The notes under the pieces: generated by a model
The model's input: the letters and a program-made list of their open reading frames with translations, nothing else
Told to the model about the DNA's origin: nothing
Database searches by the model: none
In this document: positions 9,066 to 17,255 of the stretch, piece after piece
How positions within the stretch are numbered: position 1 is the first letter of the stretch
Layout: every line of letters starts with the position of its first letter
Program-made: the position numbers and the translations under genes
Assembly: GCA_044425705.1 (NCBI GenBank)
Contig: JAWXVD010000013.1
Coordinates: 1 to 48,217 of the forward strand
DNA length: 48,217 nt
From: JAWXVD01 sp044425705
GTDB lineage: Bacteria > Bacillota > Clostridia > Lachnospirales > Lachnospiraceae
Reading direction: 5' to 3'

Positions 9066-9922
9066 TCCCCCTTGTTAGGTTCAATCCTACCTAAAACATC
9101 TGAACGTTCCGGCAAATATTCCCATTTGCTCAAAGCTTGTGGATAATCTTGCAAAACTTCGTATACAAATGAATCTTGTTCTTTATATAACTCTAAATAT
9201 TTTTGCTCCCATGTATTATATTTTTCTTCTATTATATTCTGAGCTGTAAATTCCGAAAATGGATCTTGTGGGTTTTTATCCATTACTCCAAACAAAATAT
9301 CAGAAAAGTGTAACCTCGTAAAATATAATATATCATCTTCTCCTATTAAATAGATATAAATATAAATATATGGATGATATATGTTCTTTTTTTCATCTCT
9401 CTGCTTTGTCATTAGTGCTTTGTCCTCTGAATCTTTTAAAAATTGTGCAAATTTTTCGTAAAATTCCATTTCTTGTTTTTCTTCTAACACTAAAACTATA
9501 TCAGCACCATCTATAAAGGCTTCATTTCCATCAATCGAAATTTGTCTAGGCTCAATTTGATATTTAAAAGTATTTTCTTCTAAAAACCCTTCTAAATAAT
9601 GCATAAATCTTACAGAAGCATATGAATTATCTGTGCGTATATACTCTCTTGCACCAAATGCATGCACTCCAGTAACTCTAGCTGTATATTCCCATGCTTG
9701 AAACTCAAACTCAGGGTTTGCATTCGGATATACCGTGTATCCTGTATAGTGTGATTCTCCACCTACTTCTATCATCGAAGTGACTGTAAATTCCTCGTCA
9801 AATCCTTCTTTTAGTAGTTGCTCCATTTCTTCTATTGTCGGTGGTGTTGGTGGTGGGTCAATGAATACACAACCTGATAAAAATGCACTTGCTAGTAATA
9901 TTAATATAATTATTTTTTTCAT
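9062..9922 (-). CDS. Lipoprotein, probable lipase immunity protein
   Basis: The N-terminus is a lipoprotein signal with the lipobox FLSGC (Cys18). A proline-rich linker follows, then the family motif EEMEQLL...EEFTVTS shared with the lipoproteins starting at 12627 and 13483. It should be anchored on the outer face of the membrane. Immunity proteins against secreted phospholipase effectors in other systems are also extracytoplasmic lipoproteins, and this gene overlaps the lipase gene by four bases, so I infer the same role. A short run of alternating Ile-Tyr residues (YIYIYIYL) near residue 186 comes from an AT-rich simple repeat. No domain family is recognised beyond the lipobox. Confidence 0.75.
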   Translation of the reverse strand: MKKIIILILLASAFLSGCVFIDPPPTPPTIEEMEQLLKEGFDEEFTVTSMIEVGGESHYTGYTVYPNANPEFEFQAWEYTARVTGVHAFGAREYIRTDNSYASVRFMHYLEGFLEENTFKYQIEPRQISIDGNEAFIDGADIVLVLEEKQEMEFYEKFAQFLKDSEDKALMTKQRDEKKNIYHPYIYIYIYLIGEDDILYFTRLHFSDILFGVMDKNPQDPFSEFTAQNIIEEKYNTWEQKYLELYKEQDSFVYEVLQDYPQALSKWEYLPERSDVLGRIEPNKGE

Positions 9923-9925
9923 TTT

Positions 9926-10585
9926 TCACTCATCACTCCACGACTCCCATTCATCACGTGCTTCGTTATATACCTGCTTAATCCAACTATTATATTGCAA
10001 ATCTTCATCGTCTTCTTCAATCAAAAAGCTATTATTGCTATAGCTATTCCATTCTTGATATTTTATATCTTCGTTTTCATAGTATATAGTTACATAAAAA
10101 AGCCACGAATTTTCTTTTGCATAAGACACTTGCTGTACCATTTCAATTAAAAATTCATCTAACTCTTGTTTTAATAAATCTACTTCAGTAATACTAACAT
10201 TAAAACTAAAATCATCATATTCCCAATTCTTTTCTTCAGCAAAATTAGCAATTTCCTTTTGAATATTGGCTTCTACATACCTATCACTAAATACATCATA
10301 ATTTTTCTTAGCAAACGGACCTACTCCGACATAAGTATATGAATCTGCATAAAAAATCAACGTTTCATCACGAACAGGGTATACTTCATAACTTGTGACA
10401 TCTTCTTTTGTTTGTGAAGTTTTTCCTCTGTACTCACTTGATACTACTACAAATTCTTCGCCATATTTTTCATAAAGTCTTTCTTCTACTTCTTCATTCG
10501 TTAGTGGCTGTGAAAGCATATCACAACTACATAATATAATTAGAGATAGGATTGGAAGTACAATAAGTATAATTAATTTTTTCAT
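9926..10585 (-). CDS. Lipoprotein, probable immunity paralogue
   Basis: This is a signal peptide of the lipoprotein type with a Cys-Ser-Cys around residues 19-21, so the exact lipidated cysteine is uncertain. The following EEVEERLYEKYGEEFVVVSS stretch aligns with the motif of the neighbouring lipoproteins, showing common descent, although the rest is shorter and divergent. It ends 3 bases before the next lipoprotein and begins over the stop of the conserved accessory gene, so the unit is tightly coupled. A role in protection against the lipase effector is inferred from position. Confidence 0.7.
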   Translation of the reverse strand: MKKLIILIVLPILSLIILCSCDMLSQPLTNEEVEERLYEKYGEEFVVVSSEYRGKTSQTKEDVTSYEVYPVRDETLIFYADSYTYVGVGPFAKKNYDVFSDRYVEANIQKEIANFAEEKNWEYDDFSFNVSITEVDLLKQELDEFLIEMVQQVSYAKENSWLFYVTIYYENEDIKYQEWNSYSNNSFLIEEDDEDLQYNSWIKQVYNEARDEWESWSDE

Positions 10586-11115
10586 TTCTCTCTCCTAATG
10601 CTTACTTCTTCTAAATGCACTCCTATAGCTCCACGCCTTAAAATGCTCTCAGCCATATCAAGTCTTACAATAAAGTAGTCGTTTATTAAATGAGCAATTC
10701 GAAATAGGGAATAGTTGTTCGCTTTTTCTAAATCTAGCACTATTTTTTTTACACCTAAGTTGTTTGGTAATAGTTCACTTTCTATGGTTAAGCAGTCTAC
10801 TTGTGGTAAAATTGGTAAATAATAAGTTTCAACCTTACTATTTTTCTGGTCTAACAAAACAACCTCTTTGTAGACAGTTTTAGGTATGTATAAATCAATA
10901 ACTGACTTTAGCTTGCCAGTAACCATAAAACTTGGGGTCACACACACATCTGTAAAAATCGTTTTATTTTGTGGCTCTACTGTAATCAGGAATCTATTTT
11001 TTATTTTATAATGTTCTTCTTTAGTTAAGTGTTTTTTATCTAAATGCCTATTGAAATCTCGCACATCTGGCGCTGAGGTATATATAGGGTCAACTTTTAT
11101 TAAAAAATATCGCAT
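10582..11115 (-). CDS. Conserved VgrG-associated accessory protein, type B (copy of 13486-14013)
   Basis: The protein is almost identical to the product of 13486-14013 and distantly similar to that of 22965-23510. Shared features are an N-terminal YFLIKVDPIYTSAPDVRDFN, a central CVTPSFMVTGK, LPILPQVDCLT, and a closing VRLDMAESILRRGAIGV. In all copies it follows the type A accessory gene and lies between VgrG and the PAAR/effector genes. This is where adaptor proteins that load effectors onto VgrG are found in type VI systems. I do not know a named family; adaptor function is inferred. The start may be this ATG or the GTG 12 bases upstream. Confidence 0.75.
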   Translation of the reverse strand: MRYFLIKVDPIYTSAPDVRDFNRHLDKKHLTKEEHYKIKNRFLITVEPQNKTIFTDVCVTPSFMVTGKLKSVIDLYIPKTVYKEVVLLDQKNSKVETYYLPILPQVDCLTIESELLPNNLGVKKIVLDLEKANNYSLFRIAHLINDYFIVRLDMAESILRRGAIGVHLEEVSIRREK

Positions 11116-11141
11116 ATTTACTACCACAACCTCTCTTTGAT

Positions 11142-11594
11142 TTATTCTTCTAGTGTGCCTATTAAAACCATTTTATCCATATATCCACCCACATATATTT
11201 CGATTGGTTTACTTATTTCTAGTTCTGAAAAGTCTTTTAAACTTATGATTTTATCTATATTTTCAGCAATAAACATTGTTGTTAACCTATAATGCAATAG
11301 TATGATATATGCTTTTCTTATTTCCTCTAAATCACAATCATCTATTCCAATTATTTCTTTTTTTGCTTTTTGCACTAGAAAAAGCATATCTTCCTCTATA
11401 TTAAGAAATATTTCATTAATAGAAAAATAGCTATGTACACCAGACCTATTTATATGAAAACCTTCATCATATACGGAAAATTGAAAGTCATAGGTTTTAG
11501 TTATAATACTGCTGAGTAGGTATTCAAAACAGATATACTTTACATTTCCCATATCATTATGTCGTTGTTTTGTATTGACCTTCGTCAAATTCAA
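11142..11594 (-). pseudogene. N-terminally truncated accessory protein, type A
   Basis: The sequence is nearly identical to residues 47-196 of the intact copy at 14040-14630, including the KYICFEYLLSSIITKTYDFQ and DEGFHINRSGVHSYFS stretches. Its first 46 codons are missing, and in their place lies the head of a lipase gene. The open frame could be read from a TTG at 11594 but has no proper ribosome binding site. It is best explained as the edge of a tandem duplication. Confidence 0.8.
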
Positions 11595-11599
11595 AGCAA

Positions 11600-11797
11600 C
11601 TATTTCCCTAAGTTTTTCCTTTTCATACTACTCTCATACTTCTTATTTGAATTTTCTTGAGCTCTACTCGATTCATTTCCTTTTTTACCATAAACATCTT
11701 TCACTCGAATAGAATCACCATTCGTGAATTTCTCTGTTGACACATCAGAATACACAAATTCAGATAAATATAGAGCTTCTACTTCACCAATAGCCAT
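11600..11797 (-). pseudogene. Truncated lipase effector remnant (N-terminal 50 codons)
   Basis: The first residues (EVEALYLSEFVYSD and FTNGDSIRVKD) match the N-terminus of the full lipase-DUF4280 effector (LEALYFSEFVYSD, FTNGVDMRVE). After about 50 codons the reading frame crosses into the accessory-gene duplicate near 11610-11640 and stops. The catalytic and PAAR-like parts are absent, so it cannot be an active lipase. It keeps a good ribosome binding site (AGAGGAG) and may still be translated. Confidence 0.8.
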
Positions 11798-11799
11798 AA

Positions 11800-12627
11800 T
11801 TACTCCTCTCTATTATAATTTTCCATAACTTCTGGATGATTTTTCAATATATTTAGCACAAATTCATCATCTGGACTAAAATATAAATCTCTTTTTGCTG
11901 TTATTTCATCTTTTGTTGAAAACTTATCCTTGACATAATCATATGTAAAAACAGAACAAGGGTCAGATTTATCTAACTCAATAGCAAAAGTTAATGCAGT
12001 AAAAATAGAAAAAAATTCATTATAAAGTTTATTATCATCAATGTAGTATAAATAAATAAATATTTCTGGTTGCATCACTGATGTCCAATTATCATAATAT
12101 TCTATTTTCAAAATGTTATTTTTTTCTGCTGACATCATATATCCAGATAAATCCTTATAAAAATCGTCTATTTCATCAATATCCAATTCTATAAAAATGA
12201 AATGTATATCCGTATAATCTTGATAGGAGTAAAGATGATCATCAGGTTGATTAACAGGAAAGCTTTTATAAGCATATTGATTATATTTATCCTCAAATAC
12301 TTCATTAAAATCTTCCAAAAATAACAGTTCATCATAATTATCTACGGTGTATGTAATAAATCTAGGTTCTAAAGGTTGTATATTGCTTATTTTAGAGTAT
12401 TCATAAGCGTGAAATTCAAATTCTGGTCTTGCATTCGGATATGCTGTATACCCAGTAAAACTATTTTCCCCAAATGTTTCTGTCTGAGAAGTCACTGTGA
12501 ATTCTTCCTCATATTTTTCTTCTAGCATATGCTCCATTTCTTCCGTTGTTGGAGGTGGTGGTGCTTTGGGTGTACATGCTACTAAAACTGTACTTATAAT
12601 TATCAATATTGGTATTAGTCGCTTCAT
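11800..12627 (-). CDS. Lipoprotein, probable orphan lipase immunity protein
   Basis: The lipobox LVAC puts the lipidated cysteine at residue 18 from the chosen ATG (GGAGGAG upstream). The cysteine is followed by TPKAPPPPT and the EEKYEEEFTVTSQ motif shared with the product of 12629-13483. The rest is acidic and rich in Tyr and Phe. It precedes the truncated lipase gene, so it probably once protected against that effector and now stands as an orphan or cross-protective immunity gene. No enzymatic motif is visible. Confidence 0.75.
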   Translation of the reverse strand: MKRLIPILIIISTVLVACTPKAPPPPTTEEMEHMLEEKYEEEFTVTSQTETFGENSFTGYTAYPNARPEFEFHAYEYSKISNIQPLEPRFITYTVDNYDELLFLEDFNEVFEDKYNQYAYKSFPVNQPDDHLYSYQDYTDIHFIFIELDIDEIDDFYKDLSGYMMSAEKNNILKIEYYDNWTSVMQPEIFIYLYYIDDNKLYNEFFSIFTALTFAIELDKSDPCSVFTYDYVKDKFSTKDEITAKRDLYFSPDDEFVLNILKNHPEVMENYNREE

Positions 12628-12628
12628 T

Positions 12629-13483
12629 CTACTCCTCCAATTCATATCGTTTTAGAATTTCTGGGTAATTTTCAAGCATTTTAATAATTAGCTCTTTTTC
12701 TTCATCTTTTAAATTGCAATCATTAATCTCATTTGAATTGCTAAATTTATCTTTTATAAATTCTGTTGTTATGGCTGAAAGTGGGGAGCTTTCGTTTATC
12801 TTAAGAATTTCTTTTATAATATATGCGCCAAACCATAGTCGTTCTTTATATACTTTTTCTTGTTTTATATAATAGATATTTATTCCCATATTTGGATAAA
12901 TCACAAATGTATTATCATTATTAAGATTTATTCCCATATTTGGATAAATCCCATATTTTTTATCATCAGAATATATTATCTCAACAAAATCTTTGTTTTC
13001 TCCATCTTTCAAAAACTTAGCTAACTTTTCATAAAATTCTTCTTTTGTTTCAATATCTAATGCAATAGATATTTCATATTCACCCAAGTATTTTTGATAC
13101 ACACCAAGGAAAAGTGGTCGCTCTTCATAAGTGTATAAATATTGATTATCGATTAAAAGGTTTTCAAAATGATGCCAAAACATAACTTCTTGATACGAAT
13201 CTCCCGTATGTGTATTGGGATACTCAGGGTATGTAGAAATTGTGATAACTGTATATTGCCAAGCCTGAAATTCAAACTCAGGGTTTTCTTTAGGGTAGGC
13301 TGTGTACCCTGTAAAATTTATCTGTTTCTGAGTTTCTGACTGAGAAGTCACTGTGAATTCTTCCTCATATTTTTCTTCTAGCATTTGTTCCATTTGTACC
13401 ATTGTTGGAGGTGGTGGTGCTTTGGGTGTACACGCTGTCAAAATTGTACTTATAAGTAATATTAATATAATTAATTTTTTCAT
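12629..13483 (-). CDS. Lipoprotein, probable immunity paralogue with an internal duplication
   Basis: The lipobox ILTAC has Cys18 from the ATG at 13483. The GTG two codons upstream overlaps the preceding stop and is less likely. The TPKAPPPPT and EEKYEEEFTVTSQ stretches match the next gene, so the pair arose by duplication. An in-frame 16-residue insertion makes the peptide IYPNMGIN appear twice. The extracytoplasmic location fits an antidote to a lipid-degrading effector, inferred from gene order. Confidence 0.75.
   Translation of the reverse strand: MKKLIILILLISTILTACTPKAPPPPTMVQMEQMLEEKYEEEFTVTSQSETQKQINFTGYTAYPKENPEFEFQAWQYTVITISTYPEYPNTHTGDSYQEVMFWHHFENLLIDNQYLYTYEERPLFLGVYQKYLGEYEISIALDIETKEEFYEKLAKFLKDGENKDFVEIIYSDDKKYGIYPNMGINLNNDNTFVIYPNMGINIYYIKQEKVYKERLWFGAYIIKEILKINESSPLSAITTEFIKDKFSNSNEINDCNLKDEEKELIIKMLENYPEILKRYELEE
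12878..12950. repeat. Two direct 25-bp repeats, 48 bp apart
   Basis: The identical 25-bp copies lie at 12878-12902 and 12926-12950 inside a lipoprotein gene. The 48-bp offset keeps the frame, so it lengthens the protein by 16 residues. It probably arose by a recent slippage or local duplication. Confidence 0.8.
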
Positions 13484-13485
13484 TT

Positions 13486-14013
13486 TCACTCTCCGATACT
13501 TATTTCTTCTAAATACACTCCTATAGCCCCTCGCCTTAAAAAACTCTCAGCCATATCAAGTCTTACAATAAAGTAGTCATTTATTAAATTAGTAATTCGA
13601 AATAGTGAATAGTCTTTCACTTTTTCTGAATCTAACACTATTTTTTTCACACCTAAGTTGTTTGGTAAAAGTTCACTTTCTATTGTTAAACATTCTACTT
13701 GTGGTAAAATTGGTAAATAATAAGTTTCAGCTTTACTATTTCTCTGGTCTAACAAAACAACCTCTTTGTAGACAGTTTTAGGTATGTATAAATCAATAAT
13801 AGGCTTTAATTTGCCGGTAACCATAAAACTAGGTGTCATACACACATCTGTAAAAAGCGTTTTGGTTTGTGGCTCTACTATAAGTAACAATCTATTTTTT
13901 ATTTTATAATGTTCATCTTTAGTTAAGTGTTTTTTATCTAAATGCCTATTAAAATCTCGCACATCAGGTGCTGAGGTATATATAGGATCAACTTTCATTA
14001 AAAAATATCGCAT
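13486..14013 (-). CDS. Conserved VgrG-associated accessory protein, type B
   Basis: This is the intact first copy of the accessory gene repeated at 10582-11115. Both the DNA and the protein are close to identical across their length. Features are YFLMKVDPIYTSAPD at the N-terminus, LPILPQVECLT in the middle and VRLDMAESFLRRGAIGV near the end. It follows the type A accessory gene by about 25 bases. Its recurring place downstream of VgrG suggests a loading or adaptor role; no named domain was recognised. Confidence 0.75.
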   Translation of the reverse strand: MRYFLMKVDPIYTSAPDVRDFNRHLDKKHLTKDEHYKIKNRLLLIVEPQTKTLFTDVCMTPSFMVTGKLKPIIDLYIPKTVYKEVVLLDQRNSKAETYYLPILPQVECLTIESELLPNNLGVKKIVLDSEKVKDYSLFRITNLINDYFIVRLDMAESFLRRGAIGVYLEEISIGE

Positions 14014-14039
14014 ATTTACTAGCACAACCTTTCTTTGGT

Positions 14040-14630
14040 TTATTCTTCGAGTGTGCTTATTAAAGCCATTTTATCCATATATCCACCCACATATATTTCA
14101 ATTGGTTCACTTATTTTTAGTTTTGAAAAGTCCTTTAAACTTATGATTTTATCTATGTTTTCAGCTATAAACATCGTTGTTAACCTATAATGCAATAGTA
14201 TGATATATGCTTTTCTTATTTCTTCAAAATCATAATCATCTATTCCAATTATTTCTCTTTTTGCTTTTTGCACCAGAAAAAGCATATCTTCCTCTATATT
14301 AAGAAAGATTTCATTAATAGAAAAATAGCTATGTACACCAGACCTATTTATATGAAAACCTTCGTCATATACGGAAAATTGAAAGTCATAGGTTCTAGTT
14401 ATAATACTACTGAGTAGGTATTCAAAACAAATATATTTTACTTCTCCCATATCATTAAATTGTTGTTTAGAGTTGACTTTCGCCAAATTTAAGGCAACCA
14501 TTTCTCTAAGGTTTTCTATAATTTGAGATTTGTTTGTGTTCACTTGCTTAGAAATTGAACCAGTTCGTTTTACAACTAATTCTTCCATCTCTTTTGAGAT
14601 TACCTTTAAAATCTGCTCTTTTTTATCCAT
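14040..14630 (-). CDS. Conserved VgrG-associated accessory protein, type A
   Basis: The N-terminal 50 residues are helical and charged. The middle contains CFEYLLSSIITRTYDFQFSVYDEGFHI, and the end contains PIEIYVGGYMDKMAL. The product of 23512-24099 has the same length and the same landmarks (CFISFSILLSSIIQDEYSYG, LYMDKQAEFY) at much lower identity. Each copy starts within 10 bases after a stand-alone VgrG gene. I infer a VgrG-binding chaperone or adaptor; the family is unknown to me. TAGGAGAA precedes the ATG. Confidence 0.75.
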   Translation of the reverse strand: MDKKEQILKVISKEMEELVVKRTGSISKQVNTNKSQIIENLREMVALNLAKVNSKQQFNDMGEVKYICFEYLLSSIITRTYDFQFSVYDEGFHINRSGVHSYFSINEIFLNIEEDMLFLVQKAKREIIGIDDYDFEEIRKAYIILLHYRLTTMFIAENIDKIISLKDFSKLKISEPIEIYVGGYMDKMALISTLEE

Positions 14631-14639
14631 AAAATTCTC

Positions 14640-16040
14640 CTAGTCTAAACGAATTTGAGCACCCTTAAATGACAATTTTTCTTTTAGATCCATCTCGGTA
14701 TTTCCTTGTTTAAAAATAATTTCATTCGGAGCTGTTATAGACACTTTATCAGTATTGCTTTTTATTTCTATATTAGACGAGGATTTAATATTAATCGCTT
14801 TGTTGCTAATTATTTCAATTCCTTTATTATCATCAAGTTCTACAGACATTCCTGCATTATTTGTTACTTTAATAGATGTTGGTGTAAACAAAACCTCTTT
14901 GTGCTGTTTATTTTTAAGTGATTTGTTACTAGAATTACTTCGACCTCCATGCGCTCCAATATGCACTGAGTTTGCAACATATACATCTCCCTCTTTTTCA
15001 GTGGGGAAGTGCAATGCTATCTTATCTTCGATTTCAGGCATAAAATACCAACCTGTTCCATCGTCAGTTGAATATGGAGTAGCATACGGGTATAATCTTA
15101 CCCCTGTATTTTGCATATTTTCATCATCGTCTATCCTTATCATAACTTCTGTTCTATTTACTGAAGTTATATTGCCTGAAAGAGATAATCCAATTAAATT
15201 ATTGTTATATATCATCGGAACTTGTGCGCCTCTGCTTGATATAAAGGTGTACTTATGAATAAGCTCTGCTGATAATAACTCTGATTCGATTTTACTTACA
15301 TACACTTGCTTTCCATTGAATTCAACTAAATCACCAAGCATAAGGACATCTCTTGATATATATTCATATACAATCAAATCATTTTCTGAAATATCTGCTA
15401 AACCTTTTCCAATTTTATTTATATAACTATCAATATCTTTTTTTGTTGTATATGTACTACTTTGTATAGTAGCCTTTATACCTTGTTTTGGAAATCCTAC
15501 ATAATATGTTGGATAAGAAAATCTTGCATCAGGAACAATCGCTAAGTTAAAATGACTTGCTAACCTTTTAGCAAACTCAAAGTCTGTTTCCATATATTGC
15601 ATAATCATAGAATCTATTTTATTCTTGCCGTTAGCATTTATAATTGTTCCTCCTTCGGCATATCCTTTATGAATAATTGAAAATATATCTTCGTATGATA
15701 TACTTTCTGACTGAAAACTGCGAAAATGATACGAGCTATCCATTAGGAATGTACCTGTTGCAAGCGTTAACTTTAATATTTTTCGCTCATTCTCTGTATA
15801 TATTTTATAGTTTTTAATAACTCCATCAAACCACTTAGTTCGTGTACCTTCTTCATCTACTAAGCTTATAACTTCTGTGTTATTACCTTGTATAGTTTCT
15901 ATGTTAAACACCTTTTCAATATTTTCATCAACATATCCAAACACTTCAACAAAACCATGATTTCCCACTTCTTGATAGCCTTTAAGTTTAAATATATCAA
16001 AAGTTGCAACAGAATCTACCTTAACTTTATTAGCAATCAT
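14640..16040 (-). CDS. VgrG-like spike protein without toxin extension
   Basis: This 466-residue protein shares the spike layout of the three other VgrG-like proteins in the window: MQYMETDFEFAKRLASHFN near 148-166, a gp5-OB-like part around 280-350 with YFMPEIEDKIALHFPTEKEGDVYV, and a repetitive beta-rich C-terminus (NKAINIKSSSNIEIKSN) typical of the triple-stranded needle. It would cap the tube, carry the PAAR-like protein and pierce the target. It overlaps the DUF1795 gene by 11 bases, so the two are coupled. It is clearly homologous to 24107-25567. Confidence 0.9.
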   Translation of the reverse strand: MIANKVKVDSVATFDIFKLKGYQEVGNHGFVEVFGYVDENIEKVFNIETIQGNNTEVISLVDEEGTRTKWFDGVIKNYKIYTENERKILKLTLATGTFLMDSSYHFRSFQSESISYEDIFSIIHKGYAEGGTIINANGKNKIDSMIMQYMETDFEFAKRLASHFNLAIVPDARFSYPTYYVGFPKQGIKATIQSSTYTTKKDIDSYINKIGKGLADISENDLIVYEYISRDVLMLGDLVEFNGKQVYVSKIESELLSAELIHKYTFISSRGAQVPMIYNNNLIGLSLSGNITSVNRTEVMIRIDDDENMQNTGVRLYPYATPYSTDDGTGWYFMPEIEDKIALHFPTEKEGDVYVANSVHIGAHGGRSNSSNKSLKNKQHKEVLFTPTSIKVTNNAGMSVELDDNKGIEIISNKAINIKSSSNIEIKSNTDKVSITAPNEIIFKQGNTEMDLKEKLSFKGAQIRLD

Positions 16041-16632
16041 TCTCTTTTCCTCCTATTTTATTTCCAGTAACTATACTTTTGATAATAAGTATAGCCACTT
16101 TAGACCATTCGTTTTTTAAGTCGAAATTACAATTAAATCCACCATGTAATATCTTCTTATCGCCTAAAGGTGTAAGATACATTATGTTATATAATCTAGC
16201 ATCTAACGCGTGCCCCATATAATCGAAATAAGCAATATCAAAAAAATAATCTGTTTTTTCAACCTTTTCTTCATAACAAGTATTTGCAGGGTTTAGCTTT
16301 TGAATAATCATCTTCATTTGTTTTAAAGCTAAAGGTAATTGTTCTTTTTTTATTTCAACAGGCATAATTGAAAATGTAAAATTAACACTTGTGTCTAAGC
16401 TTGTTTTAATAAGCGCCGGACGTGTTTCGACAGGATATTTAATTTTCTTCATTGATTCAGGCAATGTAACAAAGGTAGTTGGTAGAGTAATTGTAATATC
16501 GAGTTCCTCTATGTATGTTTTCTCAAACTCAGTTAATACATCATCAATATAAATTCCTGTATCCAAATTATAGTATTTTTTTCGTTCTTCGATTCTTTGT
16601 AATTTTATAATTTCTTCATCAATATAAGACAT
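16030..16632 (-). CDS. DUF1795/DcrB-like (Eag-type) chaperone candidate
   Basis: The protein contains the DUF1795 pattern: an N-terminal beta hairpin (LDITITLPTTFVTLPESM), KYPVETRPALIKT, then FTFSIMP, a central helix and a final strand set ending in GGFNCNF. In Gram-negative type VI systems, DUF1795 (EagR/EagT) proteins hold the transmembrane helices of VgrG- or PAAR-linked effectors before firing. The gene lies directly before a VgrG, as does its paralogue at 25560-26135, and this window has effectors with long hydrophobic segments. I therefore infer the same role. The start chosen is the ATG after TTAGGAGG. Confidence 0.7.
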   Translation of the reverse strand: MSYIDEEIIKLQRIEERKKYYNLDTGIYIDDVLTEFEKTYIEELDITITLPTTFVTLPESMKKIKYPVETRPALIKTSLDTSVNFTFSIMPVEIKKEQLPLALKQMKMIIQKLNPANTCYEEKVEKTDYFFDIAYFDYMGHALDARLYNIMYLTPLGDKKILHGGFNCNFDLKNEWSKVAILIIKSIVTGNKIGGKENDC

Positions 16633-16642
16633 TAAAATCCTC

Positions 16643-16806
16643 CTAATCAACCATAATCATTCGTCTTTGAATTGGTTTTTTCTGTATTTCTTTCACTTTA
16701 TTTTTCTCTACCCATAAAACATCATTTAAAGCCTTATACACTCTTATATTAGATGGCTTTTCAAACTGAATATCTTCTCTAAACATTAATATGCACATAT
16801 AACTTT
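16643..16806 (-). pseudogene. 3' remnant of the baseplate-like gene 26148-26927
   Basis: The sequence is over 80% identical by eye to the last 160 bases of the gene at 26148-26927, including the same stop and the coding tail KEIQKKPIQRRMIMVD. The 5' five-sixths of the gene is missing. It shows that the duplicated cargo block was copied with its upstream edge inside the baseplate gene. Confidence 0.85.
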
Positions 16807-17175
16807 GGGGTTGCTAATGGATAAAATTTTCTCTTTCGAGCCTTTGCCTTCAATCCTAACAACCCCACTATGTATATCTAAATTTTCATTTTTAAAAAAA
16901 CATAATTCCGATATACGCATATCTGTTAAAAACAGAAGTTCAATCACTACAATATCTCTTATTATATTTTCTATTGCTTTTTCTGTTTTAACAACATCAT
17001 TTTACTTTTCTAAAGTGCAGAAAAATGACTTCAAATTATATAATGCTATGGTCTTAGGTGAGTTCTTAGGTTCTCTACACTTAATTTTAAACACTTTATG
17101 ATAGTTATTTATTGCATATTCATTTTCGTTTAAAAACCCTATTAAAACTTTTCTGTCAATATTACAAATTACCAT
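16806..17175 (-). pseudogene. Tyrosine recombinase remnant
   Basis: The minus strand encodes an N-terminal core-binding-like piece (PKNSPKTIALYNLKSFFCTLEK). A TAA stop at 17002-17004 follows, and then the catalytic-domain start (ELLFLTDMRISELC, GVVRIEGKGSKEKILSISN). The Arg in MRISEL is the first catalytic arginine of Xer/integrase enzymes. The linker is shortened, and the rest of the catalytic domain, including the HxxR and Tyr parts, is absent. The gene is dead. Its position at the join of the two cargo modules suggests a past role in their movement. Confidence 0.8.
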
Positions 17176-17255
17176 ATAGCATTATTCGTAAATTTTCGTG
17201 AATACCGATTAATTTCACCTTCTGATACTTCTTAATAATATGTAATTTTATTTCA

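Noticed and set aside
9340..9375. AT-rich Ile-Tyr simple repeat as a phase-variation switch
   Set aside because: The repeat is short, imperfect and in frame; no evidence of frame switching is visible.
9780..10043. Plus-strand Ser-rich small ORF
   Set aside because: It is antisense to two lipoprotein genes and shows only the composition expected from their complement.
14755..15258. 167-codon plus-strand open frame
   Set aside because: It is the complement of a well-supported VgrG gene and has no homology pattern of its own.
16805..17101. 98-codon plus-strand open frame in the gap between cargo modules
   Set aside because: The minus strand here encodes recognisable tyrosine recombinase motifs; the plus frame is its shadow.
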